In this document: one piece after another, positions 38,901 through 46,794 of the stretch
Layout of the letters: the number at the start of each line of letters is the position of its first letter
How positions within the stretch are numbered: the first letter of the stretch is position 1
NCBI GenBank assembly: GCA_002633005.1
Contig: NMRA01000121.1
Location: 628,501-692,500 of the forward strand
DNA length: 64,000 nucleotides
Direction of reading: 5' to 3'
DNA from: Phoronis australis
Lineage: Eukaryota; Phoronida; Phoronidae
Notes under the pieces: generated by a model
Told to the model about the DNA's origin: nothing
Database searches by the model: none
Seen by the model: the letters and a program-made list of their open reading frames with translations, nothing else
Made by a program: the position numbers and the translations under genes

Positions 38901-39821
38901 AACGAAGACATGCTGTCGTTTGGTCCTGATTTCCTCTGCCTGAGCTTGACCAAATGAGAAGTTCATTGGAATATATGCCCTTGAGTATTTTCCAAAGTGC
39001 ATTTGAAAGGACATGCTAGCTTTATCTTAATCAGCGCACATGCCGTCGATTCAGCTTGACAGACATACGCGTCAGGTATGCTCCCTTATCGCTCGCGCCC
39101 ATTGAAATCAGCTGGCAGATCTGCCTTCAACTGTGAAGAGCTTGCATTACAATGCCATAACAAACGGGACTCTGTTCACCCATGGTGCTCGTACGTGATA
39201 GGTCAAAACAATAGGATTTTGTGCATGATGTTTTGACGGTAGATAAGACGCTTTCATGGATGCTCGCTTTATGCGGGTGATCTGCCCTTTGATCAGACGT
39301 CGTGGTTGCCTTGTTATAAATATAATATTTATTTCTACACAATTGTTTCTCATGAAGACTTGTGTCTAAACCTCACCTATAAGGCGCAGGCGCGTGTCTC
39401 CGTACATACATGTTTTAAACGCATTTTTGCTTTTGTCCGTTCTTAGTACGTTTCAATTAAAAGTAAAACTTGACTTGAAAACACGTTAATAATCCCACTT
39501 TGCAATAGACTAGTAAACATTGAAACCCAGTTTCACATTCAGGCGCATAGACCGTAATTGTGGTGTATCAGTTTTACTTCTAATGAGGTTTGTGTTTCCT
39601 TACAGGGTGAAAATACTTTTCTTCAGCTTCCATTCCTGATATATGGTTCTCTTACTGGTTTAGCGAGCTTTCTCGTGCTTCTGTTACCGGAAGTGACGAA
39701 CAGTCAACTATTTGATACCATTGAAGAAGTGGAAAACTTAGAAGACAGCGTGGCGTTGTGTAGCTATGGAAAGAAGAACGTAAAACATTTAGAAGTGGAA
39801 ATCAAAGAAGAAGATTTGTGA
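14602..39821 (+). CDS. SLC22-family organic ion transporter, complete gene (gene 2)
   Basis: This encodes a plasma-membrane carrier of the major facilitator superfamily, SLC22 (organic cation/anion/carnitine) family. The coding exons are 14602-14952, 18988-19218 (or its copy 19912-20142), 20648-20844, 24113-24382, 28491-28625, 29668-29753, 34999-35119, 38494-38566 and 39606-39821. They total 1680 nt, giving 559 residues, a normal SLC22 length, and all junctions keep frame. Visible landmarks in order: TM1; a large extracellular loop with four N-glycosylation sequons (NDS, NVT, NFS, NET); the TE|WDLVC junction; the MFS loop motif GPISDHYGRRP; LPESPRWL before the long cytosolic loop; a second loop motif FGRKRPL; AEMFPTSVRN; and the tail LPEVTNSQLFDTIEEVEN. 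ATG 14602 is the only ATG start, because an in-frame TGA lies at 14548. The OCT, OAT or OCTN subgroup is not settled; the C-terminus looks slightly OCTN-like. Confidence 0.93.
17462..17660 (-). repeat. Dispersed repeat family A, copy 2 (inverted)
   Basis: On the - strand it reads aaaaacggggtaccacc, then a gtctcgttttctcggac core, then a C-rich end with tgggtgcgcgcatg. It is the same layout as 11583-11790. Confidence 0.55.
18384..18500 (+). repeat. Dispersed repeat family B, copy 1
   Basis: It shares tttcgggctggttagctgtt and a later ccaatttcgatggaac segment with 41050-41155, and the first segment with 41697-41770. Confidence 0.55.
18787..19564. repeat. Left copy of a 0.78-kb duplication at an N gap (contains exon 2)
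   Basis: The sequence from atacgtattttatcatttgt to ggtactatttatg is repeated at 19709-20485 at about 97% identity. The N run 19565-19708 separates them. Confidence 0.88.
18988..19218 (+). CDS. SLC22 gene 2, exon 2 (first assembly copy)
   Basis: The acceptor is gcattttcag ending at 18987 and the donor is gtaaac. The 77 codons read WDLVCERSFLNS, two membrane helices and the MFS motif GPISDHYGRRPV, and end GCFYQ. Phase is 0 on both sides. It is duplicated at 19912-20142 across an N gap; only one copy is expected in the gene. Confidence 0.88.
19565..19708. other. Assembly gap (144 N)
   Basis: A run of N with the same sequence on both sides. Confidence 1.
19709..20485. repeat. Right copy of the 0.78-kb duplication (contains exon 2)
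   Basis: It is the counterpart of 18787-19564 and continues past ggtactatttatg into unique intron sequence, so this copy is the one contiguous with exon 3. Confidence 0.88.
19912..20142 (+). CDS. SLC22 gene 2, exon 2 (second assembly copy)
   Basis: This is the same 231-nt exon with one residue change (LIVPALL to LIAPALL) and a few silent changes, such as GAC TTG to GAT CTG for Asp-Leu. The flanking introns are duplicated too, so the copies are best read as two alleles. Inclusion of both would keep frame but would repeat TM2-TM3, which no 12-helix carrier needs. Confidence 0.75.
20648..20844 (+). CDS. SLC22 gene 2, exon 3
   Basis: The acceptor is tattccag ending at 20647. The exon reads GLQMTSFIMLAELFTPQART, then helices to FVVLFIQV, and ends with TG of a split Trp codon before gtaggt. 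It covers about TM4-TM6. Confidence 0.9.
20871..23420 (+). repeat. Degenerate tandem array of about 170-bp units (intron 3)
   Basis: It opens with a hairpin GCACCCACA..TGTGGGTGC (20871-20896). Roughly a dozen diverged units follow. Each has a CTAGTGGCAATTTT-like core, then a T-rich line (tacgtttgcctctgtatctt), a cctgacagatttt-like part and aaatttggcaaatag. The unit borders are approximate. The array occupies most of intron 3. Confidence 0.65.
24004..24100 (+). repeat. 15-bp tandem repeat of decoy splice acceptors before exon 4
   Basis: Units of GTCTTGCAGTTCAAT start at 24006, 24021, 24036, 24051, 24066 and 24081, and a degenerate one at 24096 runs into the true acceptor. Most units carry TTGCAG. 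Splicing after these AGs would shift the frame of exon 4 and reach a stop at about 24139. Confidence 0.85.
24113..24382 (+). CDS. SLC22 gene 2, exon 4 (ESPRWL and central loop)
   Basis: The acceptor ccattcag ends at 24112. The first G completes Trp, giving W-ALPESPRWLMAQ, the SLC22 signature before the central cytosolic loop. The exon ends RKRTCILLYI plus GC before gtgagt. A 15-bp repeat full of false TTGCAG acceptors lies immediately upstream. Confidence 0.92.
26129..26197 (+). repeat. 15-16-bp tandem repeat (agtagtgaaccttc)
   Basis: Four units start near 26129, 26145, 26160 and 26175. They differ by single substitutions. Confidence 0.7.
27901..28070 (+). repeat. Three 56-58-bp tandem units (gtaatcgcccatccccgac)
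   Basis: Units start at 27901, 27957 and 28015. Each joins a GGGTAATCGCCCAT block to a T-rich stretch and a CGCCCA block; the last unit is degenerate. Confidence 0.7.
28491..28625 (+). CDS. SLC22 gene 2, exon 5 (TM7-TM8)
   Basis: The acceptor is gctattacag and the donor gtaagt. The exon reads FAIQAANYGVMLGTSTLPGN, then KYLVFFIGAVMCSPTTLVSV, ending LVQKK with a split Lys codon. Confidence 0.9.
28626..29667. other. Intron 5 of SLC22 gene 2
   Basis: Nothing recognised. Confidence 0.5.
29668..29753 (+). CDS. SLC22 gene 2, exon 6 (second MFS loop motif)
   Basis: The acceptor is ttgtccgtag and the donor gtgagt. The exon reads FGRKRPLCVSLILISVSCLF then AGFIPETA; FGRKRPL is the TM8-TM9 loop motif. 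It is 86 nt long and leaves one base for the next exon. Confidence 0.9.
29754..34998. other. Intron 6 of SLC22 gene 2
   Basis: It contains the inverted array at 31770-33025. The rest shows no exon, RNA gene or identifiable element. Confidence 0.45.
31770..33025 (-). repeat. Degenerate tandem array, inverted relative to the intron 3 array
   Basis: The same unit family as 20871-23420 but read on the - strand. For example, 32840-32940 reverse-complemented gives gatccgactaccgctctgcc then ctagtagcaattttattttt and caaatttcatg-type blocks. About seven diverged units. Confidence 0.65.
34999..35119 (+). CDS. SLC22 gene 2, exon 7
   Basis: The acceptor is gtatttcag and the donor gtacgg. The exon reads VGGVNIKWLVTAFALLARSV, then AQFAFITQMIIVAEMFPTSV with a split Arg. 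Its 121 nt equal exon 7 of gene 1. Confidence 0.92.
35659..36960 (-). mobile_element. Dead non-LTR retrotransposon (CR1/Jockey-type LINE), 3' part
   Basis: On the - strand, reverse-transcriptase signatures appear in broken frames: DCLPHELIISKLSAYG, a degenerate PQGxVLG block, then CADDNTI in place of the catalytic YADD box (36960-36700). The downstream thumb-like part reads LSHLSYCNLVWHFCDATNT with KLERLQYRAPRFVYQD (36400-36230). The copy ends in an A-rich 3' UTR and a GATT microsatellite tail (35659-35678). Frameshifts and stops show that it is inactive. Confidence 0.75.
37341..37474 (+). repeat. 30-36-bp minisatellite (taacttcaagaagt..ccatcc)
   Basis: Four units start at 37343, 37373, 37409 and 37445. 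They differ by the number of AAT triplets and by tctatgctg/tatatccca variants. Confidence 0.8.
38494..38566 (+). CDS. SLC22 gene 2, exon 8
   Basis: The acceptor is cttatttcag and the donor gtattg. The exon reads NIGAGVCMTSMRFGIMFSSQ ALLL. Its 73 nt equal exon 8 of gene 1. Confidence 0.9.
38567..39605. other. Intron 8 of SLC22 gene 2
   Basis: Nothing recognised. Confidence 0.5.
39606..39821 (+). CDS. SLC22 gene 2, terminal exon
   Basis: The acceptor is tccttacag ending at 39605. The exon reads GENTFLQLPFLIYGSLTGLA, the last helix, then LPEVTNSQLFDTIEEVENLE and a Lys/Glu-rich cytosolic tail. TGA is at 39819-39821. Confidence 0.93.
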   Translation, partial: GENTFLQLPFLIYGSLTGLASFLVLLLPEVTNSQLFDTIEEVENLEDSVALCSYGKKNVKHLEVEIKEEDL

Positions 39822-39995
39822 GAATGTGAAATGATTAATTTGCAGGTTTCGTGACTTCGCCTGCATTGATACCTGCATGAATTGTCCAGACTGCAAAACA
39901 GAGTAGTCGAAAACAGGCTGATCTCCCGCTTGTTCACGGTTTTTGTGCAGAGCTTCAATCAAAATGTAAACAATGAAGAAGTTGAATATCTACAA

Positions 39996-40001
39996 AATAA
40001 A
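39996..40001 (+). promoter_or_regulatory. Candidate poly(A) signal of SLC22 gene 2
   Basis: A canonical AATAAA lies 175 bases after the stop. A second one lies near 40090. Confidence 0.5.
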
Positions 40002-41049
40002 ACAGTTGTCAATCATGTCTGAAAACTGCCCTGTGGCTTGTCATGTTGTTCATTGTTGCTTTGCCATGGCGTAGTAGGCCATTTCGCCAATAAAACTTAT
40101 TTAAGACAACAGTATTCAAAACGAATGAAAACTTAGTCAAGTAGGACAGTGATCTTAAGGGTACCTATTTCCTGATCAACAAAAAGATTGTCGTCATTCA
40201 TCAAGAGTTAAATTTATACTATAAAACATTGTATTAAACATCCAGTTTTGAAAGAATGCGAAGCATTTGACCCAGGTTGCGGAAAACGGAAAAAGTCTTG
40301 ACCCTATTTTTATGCAACCTACCCAGAGCTTCTTGCGGTTGCCATTTAAGTCACCCTTATACACAGTCCTGTTAAGTCTCATTCTTTTAACTTGATTCAC
40401 GTTTTTGACATGAACGAACTCAAGTCTTATTGTGCTTTCATCGTACGTCTTCTCAATTTTCTAAAAAAATATAATAAAATCCGATTTAAAAATCCTTACT
40501 GACTTAGAATTCCTTGGAAAATTTGACGGATTTCAAAGTCCTAATTGCAAGTTTTTTCCTGTGTAGGAGGCAGTCAAACAACCCCATCCTCTGTGCGGCT
40601 CGCATTGAATTACAGTTTCCCGCGTATTCAAAGAATTCAAAATGAAAGTGTTTATTGTCTATTAAAAATTGATCAAATATTTGATAAAAGATCGCACCAC
40701 AACTTTTGCAACAGAATAATGGTGGAACGCCAATCGGTCATAAGTTGTCTCAAATTCTCGTATAGCAAAACAACATACCACAACAACCGTCTATTTTTAA
40801 ATCGAGGGTTAAATCTACCTTAAATTCTCAACAACACTGAAAATAAGTAGGGATCTTTTCATGCAACACCCTTAATTTGAGGACTAAATCTCTAATCATT
40901 TTAACTGAATTAAGGGCTCAGTTTTAAGTTATATTATTAGAAATGCCAATAGTAAAAGAGGAGCTCACAATAAATATAAAATGCATGATAGACACAACGA
41001 AACAAATGCGCAAAATATTTAGGGAACTTAATTGAGTCCCTATATAGTT

Positions 41050-41155
41050 AAAGTGTTTTTCGGGCTGGTTAGCTGTTTTGATGGTACGGAAGTTTGTTTT
41101 CGACTCCTAGATATCTGTTATACACCGGGGTTCCAATTTCGATGGAACCCCTTGG
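41050..41155 (+). repeat. Dispersed repeat family B, copy 2
   Basis: tttttcgggctggttagctg, tcgactcctagatatctgtt and ccaatttcgatggaacccc align with 18384-18500. Confidence 0.55.
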
Positions 41156-41696
41156 ACCACAGGCAGGGGCGGATCCAGGCAAAAAGGGTAATGTCGGATC
41201 AAGGATTTTTAAAAGGGATGTCGGATTAAGGATTTTATTTAAAAAGGGGGATCCAAGTCAACAATTTGAAAATTCTAGGTTTGATATCACTTAAATCAAG
41301 GGAAAAGAGGATCTCCTTGGACCTCCTTGGATACGGCTATGACATGTTTCAATTTACTTACAGAACGGCGTTTGTAGCGTGTGGTTGGATCGACGGGCAA
41401 TTTTCGTTCAGGAATGTTCATAAATATGAATGAAGTATAGCAGACTGCTACGATCTCCTTGTTTGTCGTGTCATTTTGCCGAAAGGAAAGCAACTACCAG
41501 ATAGTAGGCACCGGACAAATGAGCGGTCTTCGCTTATCGACAGCAGTAGAAACCAGGTGGCGCTGTTTGCGGCGTGCGATAGGTTTTCAACATAGCGTGA
41601 CCCATCAGACAGTAGACCAAATTATGAAGCAAACGCAGTCCAGTAGAAAAAATTATCCCATAACACACTTTTTGATGCGGTGGCGAGGTCTTGGTT

Positions 41697-41770
41697 CGTG
41701 TTTTTCGAGCTGGTTAGCTGTTTTGAAGGCGCGGGGCCTGTGTACGACAATTAAACGGGATTCAATTGGG
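41697..41770 (+). repeat. Dispersed repeat family B, copy 3 (partial)
   Basis: It shares tttttcgagctggttagctg and ttttgaaggcgcgggg with the other copies, then diverges. Confidence 0.5.
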
Positions 41771-42754
41771 TCGATGCACCGTGCGACAAAGACTACTAAT
41801 TAGTCCGCACGAATGATTCGATTGAACCGCGGTCTAAGTCATTTTTAAATGAGAACTCGTGATCGTAGTAGATGAAAACTAGCTGCCACACTACAAGCTA
41901 TATACTTATGAACTATTGCATATTGAGAGAGTTTCGCCGGGCTACAAACGCTGACGCCGGTCGACTACCGTGTGACTCACTGACCCGGCGGTGTGAGCCA
42001 CACAACGTCACTGGGTGCGGGTGGAGGAAATAGGTGGCGATCTGGGGGGGAGTCAAAGCTACGACCAGGGTGACATTATATTGTCATTTATTCTAACACC
42101 AATAATGATATTAAGCAAAATTACAGGAAAAAAATTTGTGCTTAATTCTCAGTTCTCATTTGCTTTCATGAATTTTACCGAAATTGAGATGTTTTGGCTC
42201 ATGAGTCGCCCATTACCAACCAATTAATGTGCCTTTTCTAAGGTCATAGTTCGATCACTGCAAACATTCAATAGATCGAGTAAGACAAATATGCATTAAG
42301 CTACGTCGTCTCCTGGGTGATTAAATTCTTTAAAGGCAGTCTGCACAAATAATCTTTTAGGATAGGTCGGCACTTAAAACCGACGTTGTGCACTTACCCG
42401 AGATCAGCTGTCTTCATGTTGTTACCGTCCAAGGGACATGATTGAACGCGAAAATATAGGTCAACATTGTGACACAGTAAAGAATGTCAACCTCATACGT
42501 TCGCGTTGTACTCGAAACTCTATTCATTGCTCAGTGTAAAAATAAGACTTCCAAAGAGCTTCACCATGATGAAAGGGCCTCCTGGCTACGTCAGAGGGCT
42601 CCCTGTTCCAAGGGGCCCCTTTTCCTGGGAGGAGACTTGAGGCTCCGGCACTGCTTAAAAAGGATCGGAGCCGCGGCATTGACGGTGCAATCTGGGGCCG
42701 TGAGTTGCTCCGGGTCCCCAAATGTAAATCCGGCACTGATAACAGTAAACAGCC

Positions 42755-43130
42755 CTAAGAACTTTATTTGTTTATTTATTCATTGTGGTATTTACAAGGA
42801 GGGTATCCCATCGATTTTCACTGCTTTCCATGGAGGCCCTCAATAAAACTGATGGAATAAAATAATATACGGAAGATACTAAAAGAATAAGACATGATTA
42901 AATAAAAATATTACTGCATATATAATGAATAATAGTTAATAAAAATACAAGACAACATGTATATAGATGAATAAAATGCAATATATTGGTCTGAGGAAAT
43001 CGAAGGCATGATATTTGCTACACTAAACACTTCTTCAATAAACTGACTTCTGATAAGTCTTTTAAAAATTGTTAAGGGTGATGCAGACTTGGCATCGGAA
43101 GGGACAGTGTTCCATGAATAAGACACGCTG
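42755..43130 (-). mobile_element. Probable LINE 3'-end scrap
   Basis: On the - strand, SYSWNTVPSDAKSASPLTIF followed by KRLIRSQF matches the WN-x-(L/V)P..S...FK..(L/I) pattern that ends many non-LTR retrotransposon ORF2 proteins. An A-rich stretch and a gaataaataaac-type tail at about 42785-42770 follow. The class is not resolved. Confidence 0.4.
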
Positions 43131-45242
43131 TAAGTAAATAATTTTTACCAATTTCATTTCTGGTTTTCGGCTAATTGGATTATTGTGAGGCCCTTGTGTT
43201 CATAGCGATTAACAATCATCGAAAACTTAACACACTTAAGTACGTTGGAACAAGGTGTTTGAAACAGTTATTCATCAACATGCTGATAGGAATTTACGTC
43301 TTACGTGTACTTTCATTATTCTCGTTTCCGAGGTTTCACAACAAACATAAGAAATCCTCTGTTGTGTTTGCCATGTATGGTAATGGTCGCCTATCAAGGC
43401 AACTATTTTGTGAATGACCACTACGTAATTTAGTTGACTGCGAAGTTCATCCAAACATGTGTGAGAGTACGGTATTGGCCACTGACTCAAGTGAAACCCA
43501 AAACAAGTTAACACAAATATCAGAACGAATCTACTAGTAATGTAAAATATCGATGACTATCAAATGAGCATACTTGACAAAAAATTATCATTAAGATATC
43601 ATGGATTTCATGACAATTACCCCGTCCCTTATATTTCCCAACTGATGTCCCCCAGGTACGTGCCCCCCCCCCCTCCCCGGCCCCCGTCGTCTCAATTTTC
43701 CCCGGACCACATGTTCCTCAACCCCGAAGACTCCCCCAGCCCTACTCCTCATGATTTTCTATATATTGGGACTCAATTTTTTGTATTACTTATCCAATCT
43801 ACATACCTGCTGTGGGGCGCGTGGGGATCCTCAGTATTCAATGATAGGAATGAGGTGCGACTTCAATAGTAATCCCACAAGAGAAAAAATCACGCTGATT
43901 GTGACCAATCCCATTGCTTAAGTCCAAATTTGAAAATTAATGGTTTTGAATTTCCATAGTCATCAATTCGATATAATCATGAACGTCCCACTTGTAAGAC
44001 GCACGCACAAACATGCGACATATATAATGCGTTTTTCTCTGAAAATTAAGGATTTTTTCGTTACGTATCGGTGCACATGTCTGTGGCTCACTGGTGCATC
44101 TGAGTCGCGCGTAAATATGTTTAAACGTAATAGTCAAGGTGCAGCGACGATTGAGTCAAGTGTTTTATGATTTTTCAAGAATCAAGTACTTAACGTTGGT
44201 TCTTAATAAGATGAAAAGTACACGACGTAGTGATGCCTCCCGGACTGTTCAGATCTGACGCCGGTCAGGAGTAATTAAGCTATGTGCATAAATTACCTCA
44301 ACAAATTAGTTATCAACTACTGTGAAAATTATTTATGAAGGGCATATCTAGTTGGTAGGGTTAAAAGTACCCTGAGATAAATCTGAAGTTGAGCGTTCTC
44401 AAACAACGCAAGATTTACTAATTCACATGTCTTACTCCGCTATATAGCCAGATGTAAGTCACGTTTGCAAGATGTTAACTAAACATTGGCAAGAAGGGAC
44501 AATTCCCTCGCGGTCGAGGGAAATCACAGGTTTGAACGAGGAAATAATATGCACCAATCAGGCAACTCCATAACTAGGTCAACCAATCAAGTGAGAGCTA
44601 TAACTGGTCACCCAGTCATGCGAAATATTTTATCGAATATTATGATAGCATTCTTGTTAACGGTGAGTTGAATAATATTTTTATGACAATGAACTAGCTA
44701 TGGGTGGAGATGTTATATTCACGAAAAGTACCATTGATGCAGCTTAAGAGCCAAAAATAGAGCTCGTGAATAGAAACAAGAACACAGTATGCATTTATTC
44801 ACCAATATGGGGCATATATGTCGACAGTTGTGTCATAATCTGACGAGATGTGGTTAGCCTTGAATGAAGTCGTGCAGCACAATTAATTTATTTTAAATTA
44901 AATTCTTGACTCGCCTACATAACAGTCTGTTCACTGAGAAAGTAAGATTATTTGGAGACTTAGAGAAATATATATAGTAGTGAAGCTGGTAAACAAGCAT
45001 ACGTGTACATGACAATTCAATTAAGCGCGCAAGTCATACTAACACAGTAAAGATGGCGTGAGTTGGCAAACTACAAGGTTTAATTTATATCAGAGCCCAT
45101 GAATGCCTTTTAATGACTTATCGAAAACTCGTGAACACAACGCCAAATTTATCATGTATATAAATTAATCGTGCGTATCTACTTTTACAGACATTCAACA
45201 GCATGCGAGTAAAATGACCCACCCTAAAAATAGGGTGCTCGA

Positions 45243-45512
45243 ATTTTTGAGAATGTGGATCTTTTACTAAGATTCACTTGCTACGTTCAGACCTATGAAT
45301 TGCGCTTCCGCCGAATTTTNNNNNNNNNNNNNNNNNNNNNNNNNNNNNNNNNNNNNNNNNNNNNNNNNNNNTGGTAATTCTTGCCTCTTTAGTGAACTTT
45401 TGTCTTATTTTCTGCTTTTTTTCGGAGTTTTGGTTTCTCCGAGGCGTACCGTTTTGCTCACTTTGCCAAATGGGGGACTCGCTCGAGCCCCGCACCAGGG
45501 TGCGCGCATGAA
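45243..45512 (+). repeat. Dispersed repeat family A, copy 3 (interrupted by N)
   Basis: gagaatgtggatcttttact before the gap and cttttgtcttattttctgct, then caccagggtgcgcgcatg after it, align with 11583-11790. Confidence 0.6.
45320..45371. other. Assembly gap (52 N)
   Basis: A run of N inside a family A repeat. Unlike the other three gaps, its flanks are not copies of each other. Confidence 1.
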
Positions 45513-45601
45513 TAGGTGTGTAATTTCAATCCCTAATACCACAAACATGCACTTATTTTTTAGAAACATAACAAGAGTATACTTTAACAATAATTTTCTT
45601 G

Positions 45602-45607
45602 TTTATT
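45602..45607 (-). promoter_or_regulatory. Candidate poly(A) signal of the ESE gene
   Basis: TTTATT on the + strand reads AATAAA on the gene strand. It would give a 3' UTR of about 1.1 kb. Confidence 0.35.
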
Positions 45608-46700
45608 TCACAAAAATATATAAACTGTACATATGCACACAAGTCTAGTATCACGACATCATAGTCTTATCACAACAGAACTGAAGACCCGGATGTTGCC
45701 GAATACATTTTTACAATACGCAGGTTCCTTGTAGCTAATGACATATTTACATATTATCACAACTGCACTATGCTGTATCAAATCCTTGTATAGACATAGA
45801 TTAGCATGGGTCCCTTAATTGAAAGGAACTTATCAAAACTCCATTCAGTGATTGAGAATTTGAACAACACTATGAAATGACAGGTTCCCTATAAGGGGCG
45901 ACTAGGCCGACCCCATACCCGACAACTCGATGCAGAATAATTGCCACACAAGTGCGTCACACTTAAAATAGTGTAAAATCAATATTTACTTTCTTCGATA
46001 GAATGTTAGAAAAACGGGTCTGGCAAGGTCAGCGATTCTGAAAAGCGTACTTTTCGTAATAGTCGCTTTTGACATGGACAGGTTTTCCAACATCGAAAGA
46101 CACACAAACATGTCGGATGACATATTAAATAGTTCTGATGAGCAGCTCGGTACGAGATCATAAACATTGGGATTTGGATACATGCCAAATCGTTTTAACT
46201 CGCACAAATAACGCGTGCAAACAGCTCGATATATATTTACAGACTTATCACGGAGTGTTCCTTGTAATTTATTAGAAATACACGCTCCATAGCTTACAGC
46301 AATTAAACTAACATTCTATATTTTAAGTCGTTCGGCTATAGATTTTGGCACGACTTGAATACATTGATATCTTAAAATAAATATGACGTTTTGCGTTCCC
46401 GACGCGTTGTCATTCCTAAACCATTACAAATAATTTACAAGTGAAAATCGCAACACGAAATTTATAAAAGGAATGGCACTTGGGTACAACGGAAATAGCA
46501 AATTCGCCTAAAATAGTCACAGATCATTTTCTTTTAACATAAACTTAGATAACACGAGGACCAACAGACCAGCTGTTTACCCCAAACAAAACAGTTCAAG
46601 ATCAATACAAATCGCGGACGGTGCCCTGAGGATGCAAGAAGGAAGTAATCCAATGTTTGAAAGTTAAAAGTGAAAGGGATGCTTCCTTGTCCACTATAAA
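45608..46700 (-). other. Probable 3' UTR of the ESE gene
   Basis: There is no open frame of note for about 1.1 kb after the stop. On the - strand the first clear AATAAA is at 45607-45602. The exact transcript end cannot be seen. Confidence 0.4.
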
Positions 46701-46794
46701 TTAATCTTCCTGCCAACCCGTGGCGTTCTTCCCAAATTTATAAACCAAACGCCGTCCATCGACGCGCTCTAAAATCCCGCGCTTGTAGTAATAC
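46701..46794 (-). CDS. Ese: ESE gene, terminal exon (end of ETS domain)
   Basis: The acceptor is attttacag. The exon reads [20 protein letters not shown] then [10 protein letters not shown] and TAA. The ending closely matches the [11 protein letters not shown] tail typical of the ESE subfamily. Confidence 0.95.

Larger units (their letters stand above)
39822..45601. other. Intergenic DNA between SLC22 gene 2 and the ESE gene (convergent ends)
   Basis: The two genes face each other tail to tail. The region holds repeats (41050-41155, 41697-41770, 42755-43130, 45243-45512). A ggggcggatccagg segment at 41164 and a GC-rich block at 42570-42740 are probably further transposon scraps. No gene is recognised. 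Confidence 0.45.

Noticed and set aside
41459-41803. 114-codon + strand ORF
   Set aside because: It overlaps a family B repeat copy and has no recognisable domain.
43564-43869. Proline-rich ORF
   Set aside because: The prolines come from a C-rich low-complexity run. No neighbouring exons were found.
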